A stretch of DNA of 64,000 nt from contig NC_133101.1 of NCBI RefSeq assembly GCF_022965805.1, positions 21,361,054-21,425,053 of the forward strand. Reading direction: 5' to 3'. Position numbers and translations under genes: made by a program. The stretch comes from Primulina eburnea (taxonomy: Eukaryota > Streptophyta > Magnoliopsida > Lamiales > Gesneriaceae). Shown here one piece after another: positions 34,754 through 45,754 of this stretch. Each line of letters opens with the position of its first letter. The first letter of the stretch is position 1. The notes beneath the pieces are model-generated. The model ran no database searches. It worked only from the letters and a program-made list of their open reading frames with translations, and had not been told where the DNA came from.

Positions 34754-35443
34754 ATGCCTTTTGTTTTTCATACACTTGTTCTTTTTGTTGATGGTCTTGA
34801 TATTGTATTTATAGAGGCAGCTTGACCATACATCAAGACTCATCAAATATGTTCGTTGCATTTTGAATTTGTTCCTTGAAATTTGTCTTGTACTTTCCGA
34901 TAGCCATTCTGAAATATTTTGGCTTTAAGCACTGCTGCAACGTTCATTATTGTCCTTTGATAGGACAATTGCTTTTGGACCCTTGTGCACAACTGTATTC
35001 CATATAGATAAGCTTGTCATGTTCTGCAAACTGATTGGTTCCTAACTAATGCTCTGAACTGGTCAGTTGAACCGGTGCGGTGAGATTAGTTGGCTCATCA
35101 GCTGAACTGATTTCACTGATTCAGTTGAACTGGTCAGTCGTGCTTTTCATCAGTTGAACTCTTCATCAGTTGGTAGGGCTTCTGAAGGCCTTCTGTTGAA
35201 CCACCTATCAACCTAACAATCAGTTGCACTTGTATTTGATATATCAGTTTGACTGGTTCAGTTTGGGCAATCAATTGACATTTTAAGTTAGCGTTTCGAT
35301 AGCTTCAGTTTTGACTCAATAACTGACCAGTTCGAAGCCTGGTCAATTCCAACTTTCTGCGCACTTAGGTAAATTCATTAGAAACAAATTAACAAGTTTT
35401 GTTAGGATCAAAATCAAAATTGCGAACATGAAATGTTCCAACA

Positions 35444-35939
35444 ATGTGATTTTCGTATACTGTTTTTTGAGTACTACACTGCTCATATGTGTTTTATGTC
35501 AATTGAGTAAATTCGGTTTTAGTTAGAGTTTGTTATTTTAAAGCTTTTCAGTTGTAGACATTTTCAATTACAGTTATGTAAATTTATTTTCTACAGAAAT
35601 AAATTTAAAGTTAAGTCACACTCTGATTATGATTTAAAGTTTAATCTCAATAAGGTTAAGGATCACCAATTGGAAGTAGGCATGTTATGATCACATTGCA
35701 TGAAATTTCATTGCTACACATCTACTTCATAATTCATGTCATTCAGTTGTGTTGGCATATGTGACTATTGATGGGTCTAGTTACCTTGAATGTAGCAGAT
35801 ATTGCCCTGATCTTATATTGATGTGTGGATATACCAAATTTGTTACATATGCATTTCGGAATGAGAGAACATTTTGAGCTCATAAGCTTATTTTCACAAA
35901 CATAATTATTAGCTTACACATATAGCTCAAGTGGGAGAT
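35444..35939 (+). other. Likely internal remnant upstream of an LTR
   Basis: No coding frame was recognised. The last bases (CAAGTGGGAGATTG, 35928-35941) form a polypurine tract abutting the LTR at 35940, so at least the right part is internal retroelement sequence. Confidence 0.5.
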
Positions 35940-36409
35940 TGTTGGATCAATTTTATTTATATGGATTTATATGTGTATAATTATGTGTTGTAAGTTGTCT
36001 ATTAAGTTAAGCCTAAAATAAAGTGATCAACTAATGTTTCAGGTTATTTGGCTTTAATGTGTCTAATATGTTGTGGGTCTTTAACGTGTAAAGACATAAA
36101 TGTAATTTCATTTTTTAAGATGTGCTAAAACATAAATATCAGAAGATAACGATATATATTATCTATATATGGGTCACGGTCCCCGGATTGTGCGGCTTAA
36201 CGTTCCTTATTCTCTTCTCAATTAAGAAAATAGTATAGAAGATAAAACAAAGGATTATTTCAAAGAAACGAGCGCTTAGATCTGGAAGATCAAGACAAGT
36301 TCTAAAGAATTCATGATTATGGCTTCAGGTGCGTTTTCGTTTAAATTTTCAGTCAAATTCTTAATTATTTAAAATGATAAATTATGGTGTTTATAGATTC
36401 TCTCCAACA
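35940..36409 (+). repeat. Copia-like 3' LTR without partner
   Basis: The 470-bp segment has ends TGTTGGATC and CTCCAACA, and GTGGGAGAT lies directly before it as a polypurine tract. A second copy was not found in the window, so the 5' half of this element is missing. Confidence 0.6.
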
Positions 36410-36639
36410 CTTAAATCAATTTTCTGGCCATATTTATGCTTTTCTTACAAGTTCACGTGGTGATGAGTACAATTTGAAAACGTGACTTGATAAATACACA
36501 TGACGCAATCAATCGGGCAATGTTATTTTTACAAACTGATCTGTTCTGTATTTCTATGTTAGGAGTATATACTAGCTGCTTACAGACACGTTTTGTGTTA
36601 TCGTAATATTTGAATTGTTTTTTGCGGGTTCATATACAG

Positions 36640-36711
36640 TATGAACCGATGACTAAGGTTCTTATTTTTGCTTTGGGGAAGAAGCTGCTTGCCGGAGCTA
36701 GGGTGAATTGA
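36640..36711 (+). CDS. Candidate last exon of an unidentified host gene
   Basis: After a pyrimidine-rich stretch and the acceptor ATACAG, 24 codons run YEPMTKVLIFALGKKLLAGA then RVN and TGA at 36709-36711. A 3'-UTR-like AT-rich segment follows. The gene is not recognised, and no upstream exon can be defended because retroelements occupy the region to the left. Composition (hydrophobic core then Lys/Ala) looks protein-like, but the exon is short, so chance is possible. Confidence 0.35.
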   Translation, partial: YEPMTKVLIFALGKKLLAGARVN

Positions 36712-36989
36712 AGGAGTTATGGCTTTCCAAAAAATGTATCCCCTTCTTGTTTATGAATGTAAATGAATTTTACTTACTTAAAAGTTAAATCAATTTAATT
36801 TGTGAAAAATGACAAATAAACTATCCAATTTATTGAATTAAAATTTCAATTCTTTATGTCAATTCAACATATTAATGAATAATATTTTTATAAGTTCATA
36901 ATAAAATTTTATTAAAGAAATAATCAAAATAATGAGTAGGCTTTTATATAAAAAAAAATATAACCAGTATTGAAAATTTGATCAGCATC

Positions 36990-37430
36990 GCTCCACATTC
37001 CATTGACTATAGTATCCCTCCATACATTAGCATTTGCTTGTTGTTGTTCTTAGGTATCAAATAACTGATCAAAGTTGTCATCTTCATAAACTTGTTCCGA
37101 TGAAGACAATTGAGCTTCATTATCTGGTTCAATTTGAAATTCATCAAATCGACACTTCTTTCGAAGAAAATTGTGTAATTCAGTACAAGACAACACAAGC
37201 TCTGTTTGGGTCGTATATGGAAATGGAAGAGTCATTTTGAATATTTTGAACCGTAATTTAAATTAAAAATACCAAATGTCCACTCAATAGCATTCCTCAA
37301 AAAAGCACGACGAAGATTGAGCAACTCTTTAGCATATTCAGGATGACGACATTGACCTGTGAATTCTTGAAGATGATAACATATATCTCGAAAATGAGCC
37401 AAGAATTGATGTAGATTTGGATATCCACTA
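36990..37430 (-). pseudogene. C-terminal fragment of a PIF/Harbinger transposase
   Basis: On the minus strand 37430-37270 encodes a YPNLHQFLAHFRDICYHL segment and then RRAFLRNAIEWTFGIF, the region around the last catalytic glutamate of DDE_Tnp_4 transposases. After a frameshift near 37255 the frame continues with TQTELVLSCTELHNFLRKK and an acidic tail at 37235-37050, followed by an NVWRD-like end. The earlier catalytic aspartates are absent. It may belong to the same family as the relic at 4804-16660, which lacks just this domain. Confidence 0.7.
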
Positions 37431-37819
37431 AAAAAAATTTACCGATCAAATCATATTTGTAGTTATTAACTAATGATAATATACATAATATTTGAAAACT
37501 ACAAAAATACAATTAGTCATTTAATATACAAACAATATGTCAAGTAAAAGAAATAAACAAGACAATTATTTATACATGAAAATAAATAGTAAGTATGTTA
37601 GAATATTTTAAATTTGGGAAAATTTATAGAATTTTAATATATTTAATTCATTATGTTATTCTTACGTATGCATGTTCATAAACTTATAAAATTATATATC
37701 AATCACACACATTTATAGAAAATAATTAAATATCAAATGTTATATAATAATTAATAAAAAAATATTAAAATTTTACTTATTAAAAATAATTATTACTTTT
37801 AATTATAAATTTTTTATTA
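37431..37819. other. AT-rich spacer
   Basis: No feature was seen between the Harbinger fragment and the SIRE-type LTR. Confidence 0.5.
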
Positions 37820-38698
37820 TCGAAGGGAAATAATATTCCCGAATTTAGTTGATATATTTCTTGATTTAAATTATTTCTCTAACAATATCTTTTTTCTTGT
37901 TTATCTAATTGAGTGTAATATTTAATATGGATTTTGCCTTTCTAAGATAATGAGATAATTAAGCAAATATATTGTAGATATGCTATTTATGATTATGATT
38001 TAATGAGATATGGTATTAATGTTTAAAAAGAGTTTATGTTTAATTAAACTCTTATTTTCCTTGTGTGATAGGTATCCTTGAGGAGAAAAAGTCTACACTT
38101 ATAAATAAGAGATCAAGGACACTGGAGAAAACTTTCTTCCCACACGAACATATATACACGCACTTGTGCACGCCATGAACATCAGAGAAATAAGTTATCA
38201 AGGATCATGATGTTTTTGAAGAGTAGTGATCGCGTGCTGCCGTGAATGTTGAGGACATCTGCAGACAAAATCTGTAACGAAGTTGGCTGAAGATTGTTTT
38301 CATGGCTTCTCTTTTGGCATCACGGTTTTATTTTTTATTTCTTAATTGATGTTTTATTATTGTTAAGTGTGTTAGAAAGATTTTATTTTCTCAACGTGTT
38401 GAGAGAATTGTTCTTAGTCGTAATCACTAGTGATAGGTTTTTGTAAACGATTTGATTTCTAGTGATTAATTTTTTTCATAAGGTACCGCACAATTATTTA
38501 TACTTGTGCAAATTTAATCTTGTCCATCAATTTATTTAAAGTCAATTTGTATTAAAAAATATAATATTCCGCTGCATGTTGTCTTAAATGTTATAACATT
38601 CCCAACACTTAATTATGATAAGACACAAATTCACGATTTTACATCCCATACTGATATTTTTATTATTTACTCGGATCTGTTAGACAATATTTATTACA
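37820..38698 (+). repeat. 5' LTR of the SIRE-type element
   Basis: This 879-bp LTR starts TCGAAGGGAAATAAT (the 3' copy has TTGAAGAGAAATAAT) and ends ATTTATTACA, two bases before the primer site. It contains TTATAAATAAGAG near 38099, a plausible TATA region. Confidence 0.8.
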
Positions 38699-38700
38699 AG

Positions 38701-38712
38701 TGGTACCAGAGC
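38701..38712 (+). other. Primer binding site, tRNA-iMet
   Basis: TGGTACCAGAGC differs from the usual TGGTATCAGAGC at one base and lies directly after the 5' LTR. Confidence 0.85.
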
Positions 38713-38770
38713 ATACTCTTGATATACTAAGTGTTGATTCTGGTTTTTTTTTTTTGAAAGAATTAATCAA

Positions 38771-39974
38771 ATGGATCCATCACTCGCAAACGCAGCACTT
38801 CGACCACCAGTCTTAGATGGAACCAACTACAGTCTATGGAAAGTAAAAATCAGGTTTCATATAAAATCCATAGATGAGAGAGCATGTCAACGAGTTTTAA
38901 GCGGTTGGACTCCACCACAGAGATTAGACGAAGATGGTGATAGTCTAATTAAACTGGAAAGTGATTGGACTACTGATAAAGTGAAAATTTCAAATTACAA
39001 CTCAAAGGCACTGATCTTTTCTTCAGTTGATACGAACATGTTCGGGCTTATTACTAATTGTGTTTCGGACAAGGATGCATGAGATATTCTCCAAAGACAC
39101 TGTGAATGCTTTGAAAGTGTGCGATGAACTAGACTAAGGATGGTTACTTCTAAGTTCGAGATGATGAGGATGGAAGAATCTGAGAACATACTGGAATATG
39201 ATCGTCGCATACGGGAAATTGTTAACGAGGTGTTCAGCCTTGGAGACCCCATCTCCAATGAACGATTAGTTAGTAAGGTTCTCCGTTCTTTGCCCGAAAG
39301 ATTCAACATAAAAATTTGTGCGATAGATGAGGCTAAGGACACAACGCAAATGGCTTTGAAAGACCTTATCAGTTCACTGCGCACTTTTGAGATGAACATG
39401 GACATGCAGAAGAAGGATAAAGGGAAAAAAATTGCATTCCAAGCTTCAAATGACTCCTATAATGAACTTCTTCAAATATCCCAAGAAGTTAATGAATCAG
39501 ACCTTTGTGAGGATTCTATCTCTTTTATCATAAAGAAATTTGGGGATTACTTGAAAAGAATCAGAGAAGAAGAAGGATGCACAATCTTCGAAATTTCCAA
39601 GTCTTCCAGCATCTGAAAGGCCACAAAATTTTCCTGCCAAGAAACAATTTCAACCAAGGAATGAAGGCAAGGGACAATTTAATTCGAAGAAGTATGATTC
39701 AGTGCAGTGTAGAGAATGCCAAGGCTTTGGTCACCATGCCAATGAATGTGCGTACAGATTACATAAGAATAAAGGCTACAGTGTTTCTCTAAGCAATGAA
39801 GAATCTGATGTTGAGGAGAAGTCTACTGATGAAGAAAATCATACCTCCTTGACTGCACTATTGACAGAAAATCGCTTGCTGCAGGTGAATCCTTTAGGTG
39901 TTGCTCTAGGTTTTTCCACTCCTGGCCACAACATCTGCGCAAAACTAGTTTGTTTGAAATCCAAGTCTTCTTGA
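38771..39974 (+). pseudogene. SIRE-type gag remnant
   Basis: The frame starts MDPSLANAALRPPVLDGTNY and continues as UBN2/copia-type gag (RRIREIVNEVFSLGDPI, KVLRSLPERFNIK, LISSLRTFEMNMD). Two in-frame TGA codons at 39080-39082 and 39125-39127 probably derive from TGG and CGA. The frame ends at 39616. After a shift, the CCHC knuckle CRECQGFGHHANEC appears at about 39705-39746 and an acidic segment follows. Gag forms the particle in related active elements. Here it cannot be translated whole. Confidence 0.82.
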
Positions 39975-40253
39975 AATTTTAGTGAAGATGATGTGGAAGC
40001 TAATGATGAAGAAATTACTCTTGAGAGTATGCAAAAGCTTTATTAAGAGTTGTTTGAAGATTAGACCAAAAGAAACAAGTTGAACTCAACTCTCATGAAG
40101 GAGAACACTGATCTAAAAGCTGTGGTTGCCAAACTTGAAGTAATTTTGAGCAAAAAAGACTTAGAACTTGGTAAGATCAAAGAAGAGCTTCAAAAGGCAA
40201 CATAAACTTTATCCAAGTTCAACTCAAGCACATCCAAACTTAATTCCATACTC

Positions 40254-41048
40254 TTGATGGGAAGGGATGACAAGAAAAGTTTAGGTTTCAAAGACAATGT
40301 GCTTGAAATAGGTGAGTGTTCAAAATCAACTGTTTTTGTGAAGGGAAAAACTAAAACATTCACACCATCACAAACTACATCTTCAACCAAAAGCTCTCCA
40401 CCAAAAAGACAACCTACTGCACCTACACCTAAGAAAAGAGAACGAAGGTATGTATGTCATTCCTGTTTTAAGCCTAGACATATCAGGCCCTACATCTTTA
40501 AATTCAGGAATGACTGCATGAATCAAACAACGAGTCGGATGTTGCCGTGAATGTTGTCCAACACTTTTCGCAACACCTCCCATCATCGACCTACAGTAAG
40601 AAAAATTTGGGTACCAAAAGTAAAAACTCACTGTAAAGTTATCTATACCTCTTTAAAAACTAACACTGCAAGTCATTGGTACTTTTATAGTGGAAGCTCA
40701 CGACATATGACAGGATCACGAGAATATCTCACCGATTATGTTGAACAAAAGTGTAGTAGAGTGACATATGGAGGGGGAGCTAAAGGAAGTATTGTTGGAA
40801 TGGGAACATTGAATGTTGAAGGACTACCAAAGCTCCACAATGTGCTTCATGTTGAAGGATTAAATTCAAATATTATAAGCATAAGCCCATTGTGTGCTGA
40901 TAATTTGCTTGTCAAGTTTGATAATCTTATAAGCATAAGCCAATTGTGTGATGATAATTTGCTTGTCAAGTTTGATAAATATACTTGTGAAGTCTTTGAT
41001 GAAGCTAATATGTGCATTATGATAGGTATAAGGTCTTCAGACAATTGA
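40254..41048 (+). pseudogene. Gag tail and protease region of the SIRE-type element
   Basis: The frame carries a Lys/Pro-rich linker, a degenerate knuckle and, after a TGA at 40548-40550, the conserved linker IWVPK and the protease motif. The motif reads WYFYSGSSRHMTG, so the catalytic Asp of the usual DSG is Tyr. An in-frame 54-bp duplication lies at 40874-40981. Together these make an active protease very unlikely. Confidence 0.8.
40874..40981. repeat. 54-bp tandem duplication in the protease-integrase linker
   Basis: Units 40874-40927 and 40928-40981 both start TATAAGCATAAGCC and contain GTCAAGTTTGATAA. The duplication adds 18 codons without shifting the frame. Confidence 0.9.
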
Positions 41049-41206
41049 TACCAAATAGGTGAATAACTTTCATGCAAACATGTGCAAATCACCGAACTTA
41101 ACCTTTGACATCATAAACTCGGACATGCAAACTTCAAAACCTTGAAGAACTTGAGTAAGTACGATGCAGTATGAGGTATGCCTAATCTCTCTCTGGTGTA
41201 CCATAT

Positions 41207-41731
41207 GTGTGTGGCGATTGTCAAAAAAGAAAACAGACTCGCGTGTCACATCCAGTGTTGCCAAAATCTGGGACAATACGCTATCTGGAGCTAGTACATA
41301 TGGACCTTATGGGTCTTATGGAAATGGAAAGCTTTGGAGGTAAGAAATATTCTTTTGTGTGTGTTGTTGATTTCTCACGGTTTTCATGGGTTAGCTTTAT
41401 TAGGGCGAAATCAGATACCTTCGATGTATTTAAAAATTTGATCACAAGAATCACAAATTTCCATAACCTGAAGGTAAGAGGGATCAGAACTGATTCTTCG
41501 TTCTCATCCTATTTTGACAGGAAATGGATTTCGCACGAATTTTCAGCACCAAAAACCCCACAGCAAAATGGCATTTCCGAACGCAAAAACAGGACTTTGC
41601 AAGAAATGGCTAGGGAGATGATAGCCTCAAAAAATATTTCAAAACGTTTTTGGGCAGAAGCTCTTAATATAGCTTGCCATATTTCAAATATGATGTATTT
41701 GAGAAGTGGTTCAACCATGACTTCTTATTAA
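41207..41731 (+). pseudogene. Copia integrase core, N-terminal part
   Basis: The first catalytic Asp is in LVHMDLMGLM and the second in GIRTDSSFSS (the following Gly-Lys-Glu-Phe of the family is altered). The Glu is in QQNGISERKNRTLQEMAREM. The zinc-binding region before it is scrambled (41050-41206), and a stop at 41729-41731 precedes the inserted solo LTR. The frame resumes beyond 43738. Confidence 0.85.
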
Positions 41732-43257
41732 ATAATAATGGGAAAGAAGCCCAATCTTAAATACTTTCATGTTTTTGGTTGTGTTTGTGTGGGGACCCGG
41801 GTTCTAACTCAATTCTGTTTGGGATTTATTGGATATTTTCTAAAAATTTCGGGTCAAAATTTTTGCTTTTAACATTAAATCAAATGTATACATAAAGCAA
41901 GATGTCTCTATTTTATTTCAACAAACATAAGTACAAACATGTCTTGTTTCAACACTTATATACAAACTAATATTAGAAATGTCCAAACATCCAGACCACT
42001 AGTTCTTCTTCCATGCCCGTGATCACCACTCTATCAATCTCTCATCCTCATCGAGACCCAGATCCTGTCCCACCTATTTCCATGCACACATACAGACACA
42101 ACAATAGCCGAAAACTCCGGTGAGAACGAATCCCAGTATAAAACATGTTATACATGCATATGCGCAATATAAATCATAAGGCACACTAACATGAATAAAA
42201 GCAATAGCAATGGGTTCCATAATCTATGAAACCAAAGCAATATAAGCATGCAACTCAATTAATTCATATCTTGACTCGACTCGAACTCTAACTCTAGGGA
42301 TCCCGGTGTGAATAAGACGTCACTGTCTTTCACCTACCCTCCCAATCGAGGTGACGGTACGTCTTATTCCTAGACTTCGGTCCTGTCTGTATTGAATGTC
42401 TACAATCGGAGGAAGTATGCTCCTATGCGTCGATACCACCGAACGTCTAGTTTGGCAAGTCTGCCAATGACTCCTATCTCAATGCTTGAATATAAATCTA
42501 TAAACAAGACATAATCGTAATCAAACATAAACAACAATCTAGTATGTGATTTTGGGAAACTCCAACCAAGTCTGATTCGAGTCATATCTCCCGAATTCAC
42601 ATGAATTATACCTTTCGTTGCAAAGTCTTGTCGTAATAGAAGTCTCGATGCAGAATCTGTCAGTATCAACTCTGAAATGATACATTCAAGATGTATTCTA
42701 TCAATCTCTAACTCAATTCAACAGATATACAAATCAATAATCAATCTTGATACAATTCGACGGTACAACGGTGTAATCTTGCAATACCGATAACTCAAAC
42801 ACTACATAATCAATATCAACAACTCATAAGCCTCATCAAAACACAAAATAAATTCTGAAATCTGTATATCCCCATTTCGGTGCATGCTGAAAAATACTAG
42901 CAATAGCATATAATATCTGTTTCTCACTCCGGTTGCAATTCTAAGATCACCATAATCATAGGAATACACAATAACACTCAAATCTGATTTTTCCCAACAT
43001 ATATATTTCGAATCATGCTGAAAATGAACCATACTTACATCCTCTTGTAGCTTTTGATGCAAGGAACATAAATCTATGTTTGAATTGAAGTTTGGTTGGT
43101 TGGATGTTGCACAAATTCAATTCTAAGCTAGAAGACTTGAAGGAAGTCCATGGATGCTCTCGTTCTGCTGCTGGAAATATGGCTGAAGGAATGAAAGCCA
43201 AAACACCTATATTGCATGATCAAGGGCAAGTGTCATTATTTTTCAAGTAACACGTAT

Positions 43258-43522
43258 GACCGCGGGTGCGGTAGCTCATGAACCGCGGCTGCGCTCAAGC
43301 TTCGGCAGGTCATCCAAAAATTTAGAAAAGTCGACTGCAGGTGCGGTCACTTCTGCACCGCGGGTGCGCTATTGGTTCGTATAAAATTCTTCAACTTTCT
43401 GCCCATCAACCGCGGGTGCACTCTTACTTGGACCGCGGGTGCGGTGTTCTTTCGGCATCACCTTCATAAATTCAGAGTTAATAACCGCGGGTGCAGTCCC
43501 TCTATATAGGCACGGGTGCGGT
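43258..43522. repeat. Array of ACCGCGGGTGCG words, four units of about 72-75 bp
   Basis: ACCGCGGGTGCG or a close variant occurs seven or eight times, in pairs about 25 bp apart, with paired units repeating at about 72-75 bp. The word itself can fold (CCGC facing GCGG). It lies about 215 bp from the LTR start, like the array in Tekay element 1. Confidence 0.88.
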
Positions 43523-43589
43523 CTTCCTTGCATTCAAAACTCTAGTTTTTCATGCCTTTTCCATGTCTTTTCTACTCCCATCTCATTTA

Positions 43590-43727
43590 GTGCTTCTCAT
43601 TATATGTCATGCATACTCATATCTTCGAATATCACATCAATGAAAACCAATAAATCAAGTGCCTCTCATTACATGTCATGCATTCTCATATCTTTGAATA
43701 TCACATCAGTGAAGACTAATAAATCTC
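43590..43727. repeat. 69-bp tandem duplication at the U3 tip of the solo LTR
   Basis: Units 43590-43658 and 43659-43727 share GTGC(T/C)TCTCATTA, GTCATGCAT and GAATATCACATCA with several substitutions. Confidence 0.88.
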
Positions 43728-43744
43728 AAGCCTTACAGTTTGTT

Positions 43745-44157
43745 ACACTCGGAATGACAGGGATCAACTTGCAAAGTTTGATTCAAAAAATGATAAGTGT
43801 TTGTTTTTAAGATATGCCACTAATAGTCGAGCTTACCACATGTTTAATTTAAGAACTAGGACTATTATGGAATCCAATAATTTTGTTTTTGATGATTGTG
43901 CAGATCTCAAGAAGAAAATTGCTGAAGATGACGTTGAAGACCTTATGGAAAACCCACTCGTACTGGAAAATGCAGGTGTTGCCACAGATGTTGCAGCACC
44001 TAGCACAACACATGACACTGATGTCACTGAACTTGAGGACGAAACAAACAGTGACAATGACGAAGTAGATGATGGACAGGATATACCGACTAAGATCCAG
44101 AAAATTCTTCCATCATCTCAAATAATTGGAAGTGTGCAAGGTGAAGTCCAAACCTGA
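43745..44157 (+). pseudogene. Copia integrase C-terminal part and linker
   Basis: After the solo LTR, out-of-frame sequence and then a frame from about 43801 encode the conserved FLRYATNSRAYHMFNLRTRT segment. An acidic Asp/Glu/Thr linker leads towards RT and ends at 44155-44157. Confidence 0.8.
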
Positions 44158-44184
44158 AAGAAAGAGAAAGTCGATTACCGAAAT

Positions 44185-45166
44185 ATGGTTGGACTAGTGT
44201 GCATGAGTACCATGTACTCAAATGTTAGATTTTCGTGTTTTGTATCTCAATTTGAACCTAAAAATGTTGAAGAAGCCTTAAAAGATGAGTTTTGGATCAT
44301 TGCTATGCATGATGAGCTTAAAGAGTTCGTTCGGAATGATGTTTGGAATTTAGTTCCACCTCCTGACCATGGCAACATAATTGGAACAAAGTGTATTTTT
44401 AAAAATAAAACTGATGAGTCAGGAGATTTTTAAAAATAAAACTGATGAGTCAGGGAACATCATTCTAAATAAAGCAAGGTTGGTTGCTCAAGTGTACACA
44501 CATGTTGAGGGGGTTGACTTTGATGAGACATTTGCTCCTGTTGCCCGCATTGAGTCAATCCGATTATTGCTAGCCATTGCATGCTATATGAAAATCAAAT
44601 TGTTTCAAATGGATGTCAAAAGTGCATTTTTGAATGGTATCTTGTATGAAGAAGTTTATGTTAGACATCCTAAAGGATTTGAATATCCACATAATTTGAA
44701 TCATGTATACAAGTTGAAAAAGGCTCTCTATGGTTTGAAGCAAGCACCACGTGCTTGGTATGGCATATTGGCTGAATACCTACTCGAAATTGAATTCAAA
44801 CGAGGTGAGGTAGATAAAACTCTCTTTATTCAAAAATCCAAAGGTGAGATTCTTATTTGTCAAATCTATGTTGATGATATCATTTTTGGTTTTTCATCCC
44901 AAAAGCATGCTAATGATTTTGTTAAATGCATGTCTACTACGTTTGAAATGAGCATGCTTGGTGAATTACATTTCTTTCTTGGTTTGCAAATCAAAGAAAT
45001 GCATGACGGCATCTTTTTATGTCAAAGTAAGTATGCTAAAAATTTGGTAAACAAATTTGCTAATGAGAACACCAAGCACATGAAGACACTTAGGGGCTCA
45101 AATGAAAAATTATCCAAAGACGATGCTGCCAAAAATGTTGACAACACCTTATACGCAGCATCATAG
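44185..45166 (+). pseudogene. Copia reverse transcriptase remnant
   Basis: The frame begins with the conserved PKNVEEALKDEFWI segment and is shifted by a 31-bp duplication (44396-44426 and 44427-44457). It continues with DETFAPVARIESIRLLL, KLFQMDVKSAFLNG, YGLKQAPRAWY and the active site YVDDIIFG. The frame ends at a TAG (45164-45166) before the connection region. Confidence 0.88.
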
Positions 45167-45754
45167 GAAGTATCTTGTATTTGACTGCTAGCCGCCCTGA
45201 CTTAATGTTTAGTGTGTGTTTGTGTGCTACATACCAATCTAATCCTAAGATTTCTCATTTGTAAGGCGTAAAACGTATCCTACGATACATAGCCGGAACC
45301 ATTGACTTATGATTATGGTATACTTACGGCACCAACTCGAATTTAGTATGGTTCTCAGATGCTGATTGGGCAGGGGATTTGGATGATAGAAAAAAGCACC
45401 TATGGAGGTTACTTTTAGCTTGGAAATAACTTGATATCTTGGCATAGTAGGAAACAAAACTGTGTTTCACTTTCAACTGCTGAATCTGAATATGTGGCAG
45501 CAGGAAGTGCGTGCACTCAATTCTTGTGGATTAATCAAATGATAGAAGATTATGATCTTAAGAGTGAACCCTTAATTGTGTACTGTGACAATTCTAGTGC
45601 AATAAACATTTCAAAAAACCCAATACAACACTCTCCTACTAAACACATTGACGTTCGACACCACTTCATTCGAAATCTAGTAGAGAAAAGATTGATTCAG
45701 ATGGAATTTGTTGATATAATAACCAATTGGCTGACATATTCACAAAAGAATTAG
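45167..45754 (+). pseudogene. Copia RNase H remnant
   Basis: The early part (45167-45430) is shifted and degenerate. From 45431 the frame reads SWHSRKQNCVSLSTAESEYV, VYCDNSSAINISKNP and TKHIDVRHHFIRN, carrying the expected Glu and Asp residues. Confidence 0.85.

Larger units (their letters stand above)
21532..35443 (-). mobile_element. Non-autonomous LTR retrotransposon, minus strand, carrying two later insertions
   Basis: Two direct copies of an approximately 1.45-kb LTR lie at 21532-22987 and 24160-35443. The second is split by insertions at 24598-32984 and 33307-34753. The whole is flanked by a perfect ATGTG duplication (21527-21531 and 35444-35448). Read on the minus strand the intact 5' LTR starts TGTTGGAACATTT and LTRs end GATCCATCA. 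A polypurine tract (AAAAATGGGAGAT) and a degenerate tRNA-iMet site fix the orientation. Without insertions the element is about 4.1 kb, with only 1.17 kb between LTRs and no coding capacity, so it must have depended on another element. The GGGAGATTGTTGGA-type border suggests a copia relative. Confidence 0.85.
24160..35443 (-). repeat. 5' LTR of the non-autonomous element, in three pieces
   Basis: The pieces are 24160-24597, 32985-33306 and 34754-35443, together about 1.45 kb and collinear with the copy at 21532-22987. The breaks coincide with the target duplications TACTC and ATGCC. The intact copy A therefore serves as the empty site for both insertions. Confidence 0.88.
41788..43737 (-). 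mobile_element. Ty3/gypsy solo LTR inserted in the SIRE integrase gene
   Basis: On the minus strand it begins TGTAAGGCTTGAG and ends ACCCGGGTCCCCACA, resembling Tekay 1 LTR ends (TGTAAGG...GGGCCCCACA). A perfect GTTTG duplication (41783-41787 and 43738-43742) lies within a split integrase reading frame, which confirms insertion. Internal features are a GC-rich array (43258-43522), a duplicated U3 tip (43590-43727) and an 11-bp inverted pair GAATAAGACGT/ACGTCTTATTC (about 42311 and 42359). Confidence 0.92.

Noticed and set aside
35940..36409. 5' partner LTR left of 21532
   Set aside because: I looked for a second copy of the 470-bp LTR on the other side of the nested element and found none in the window.
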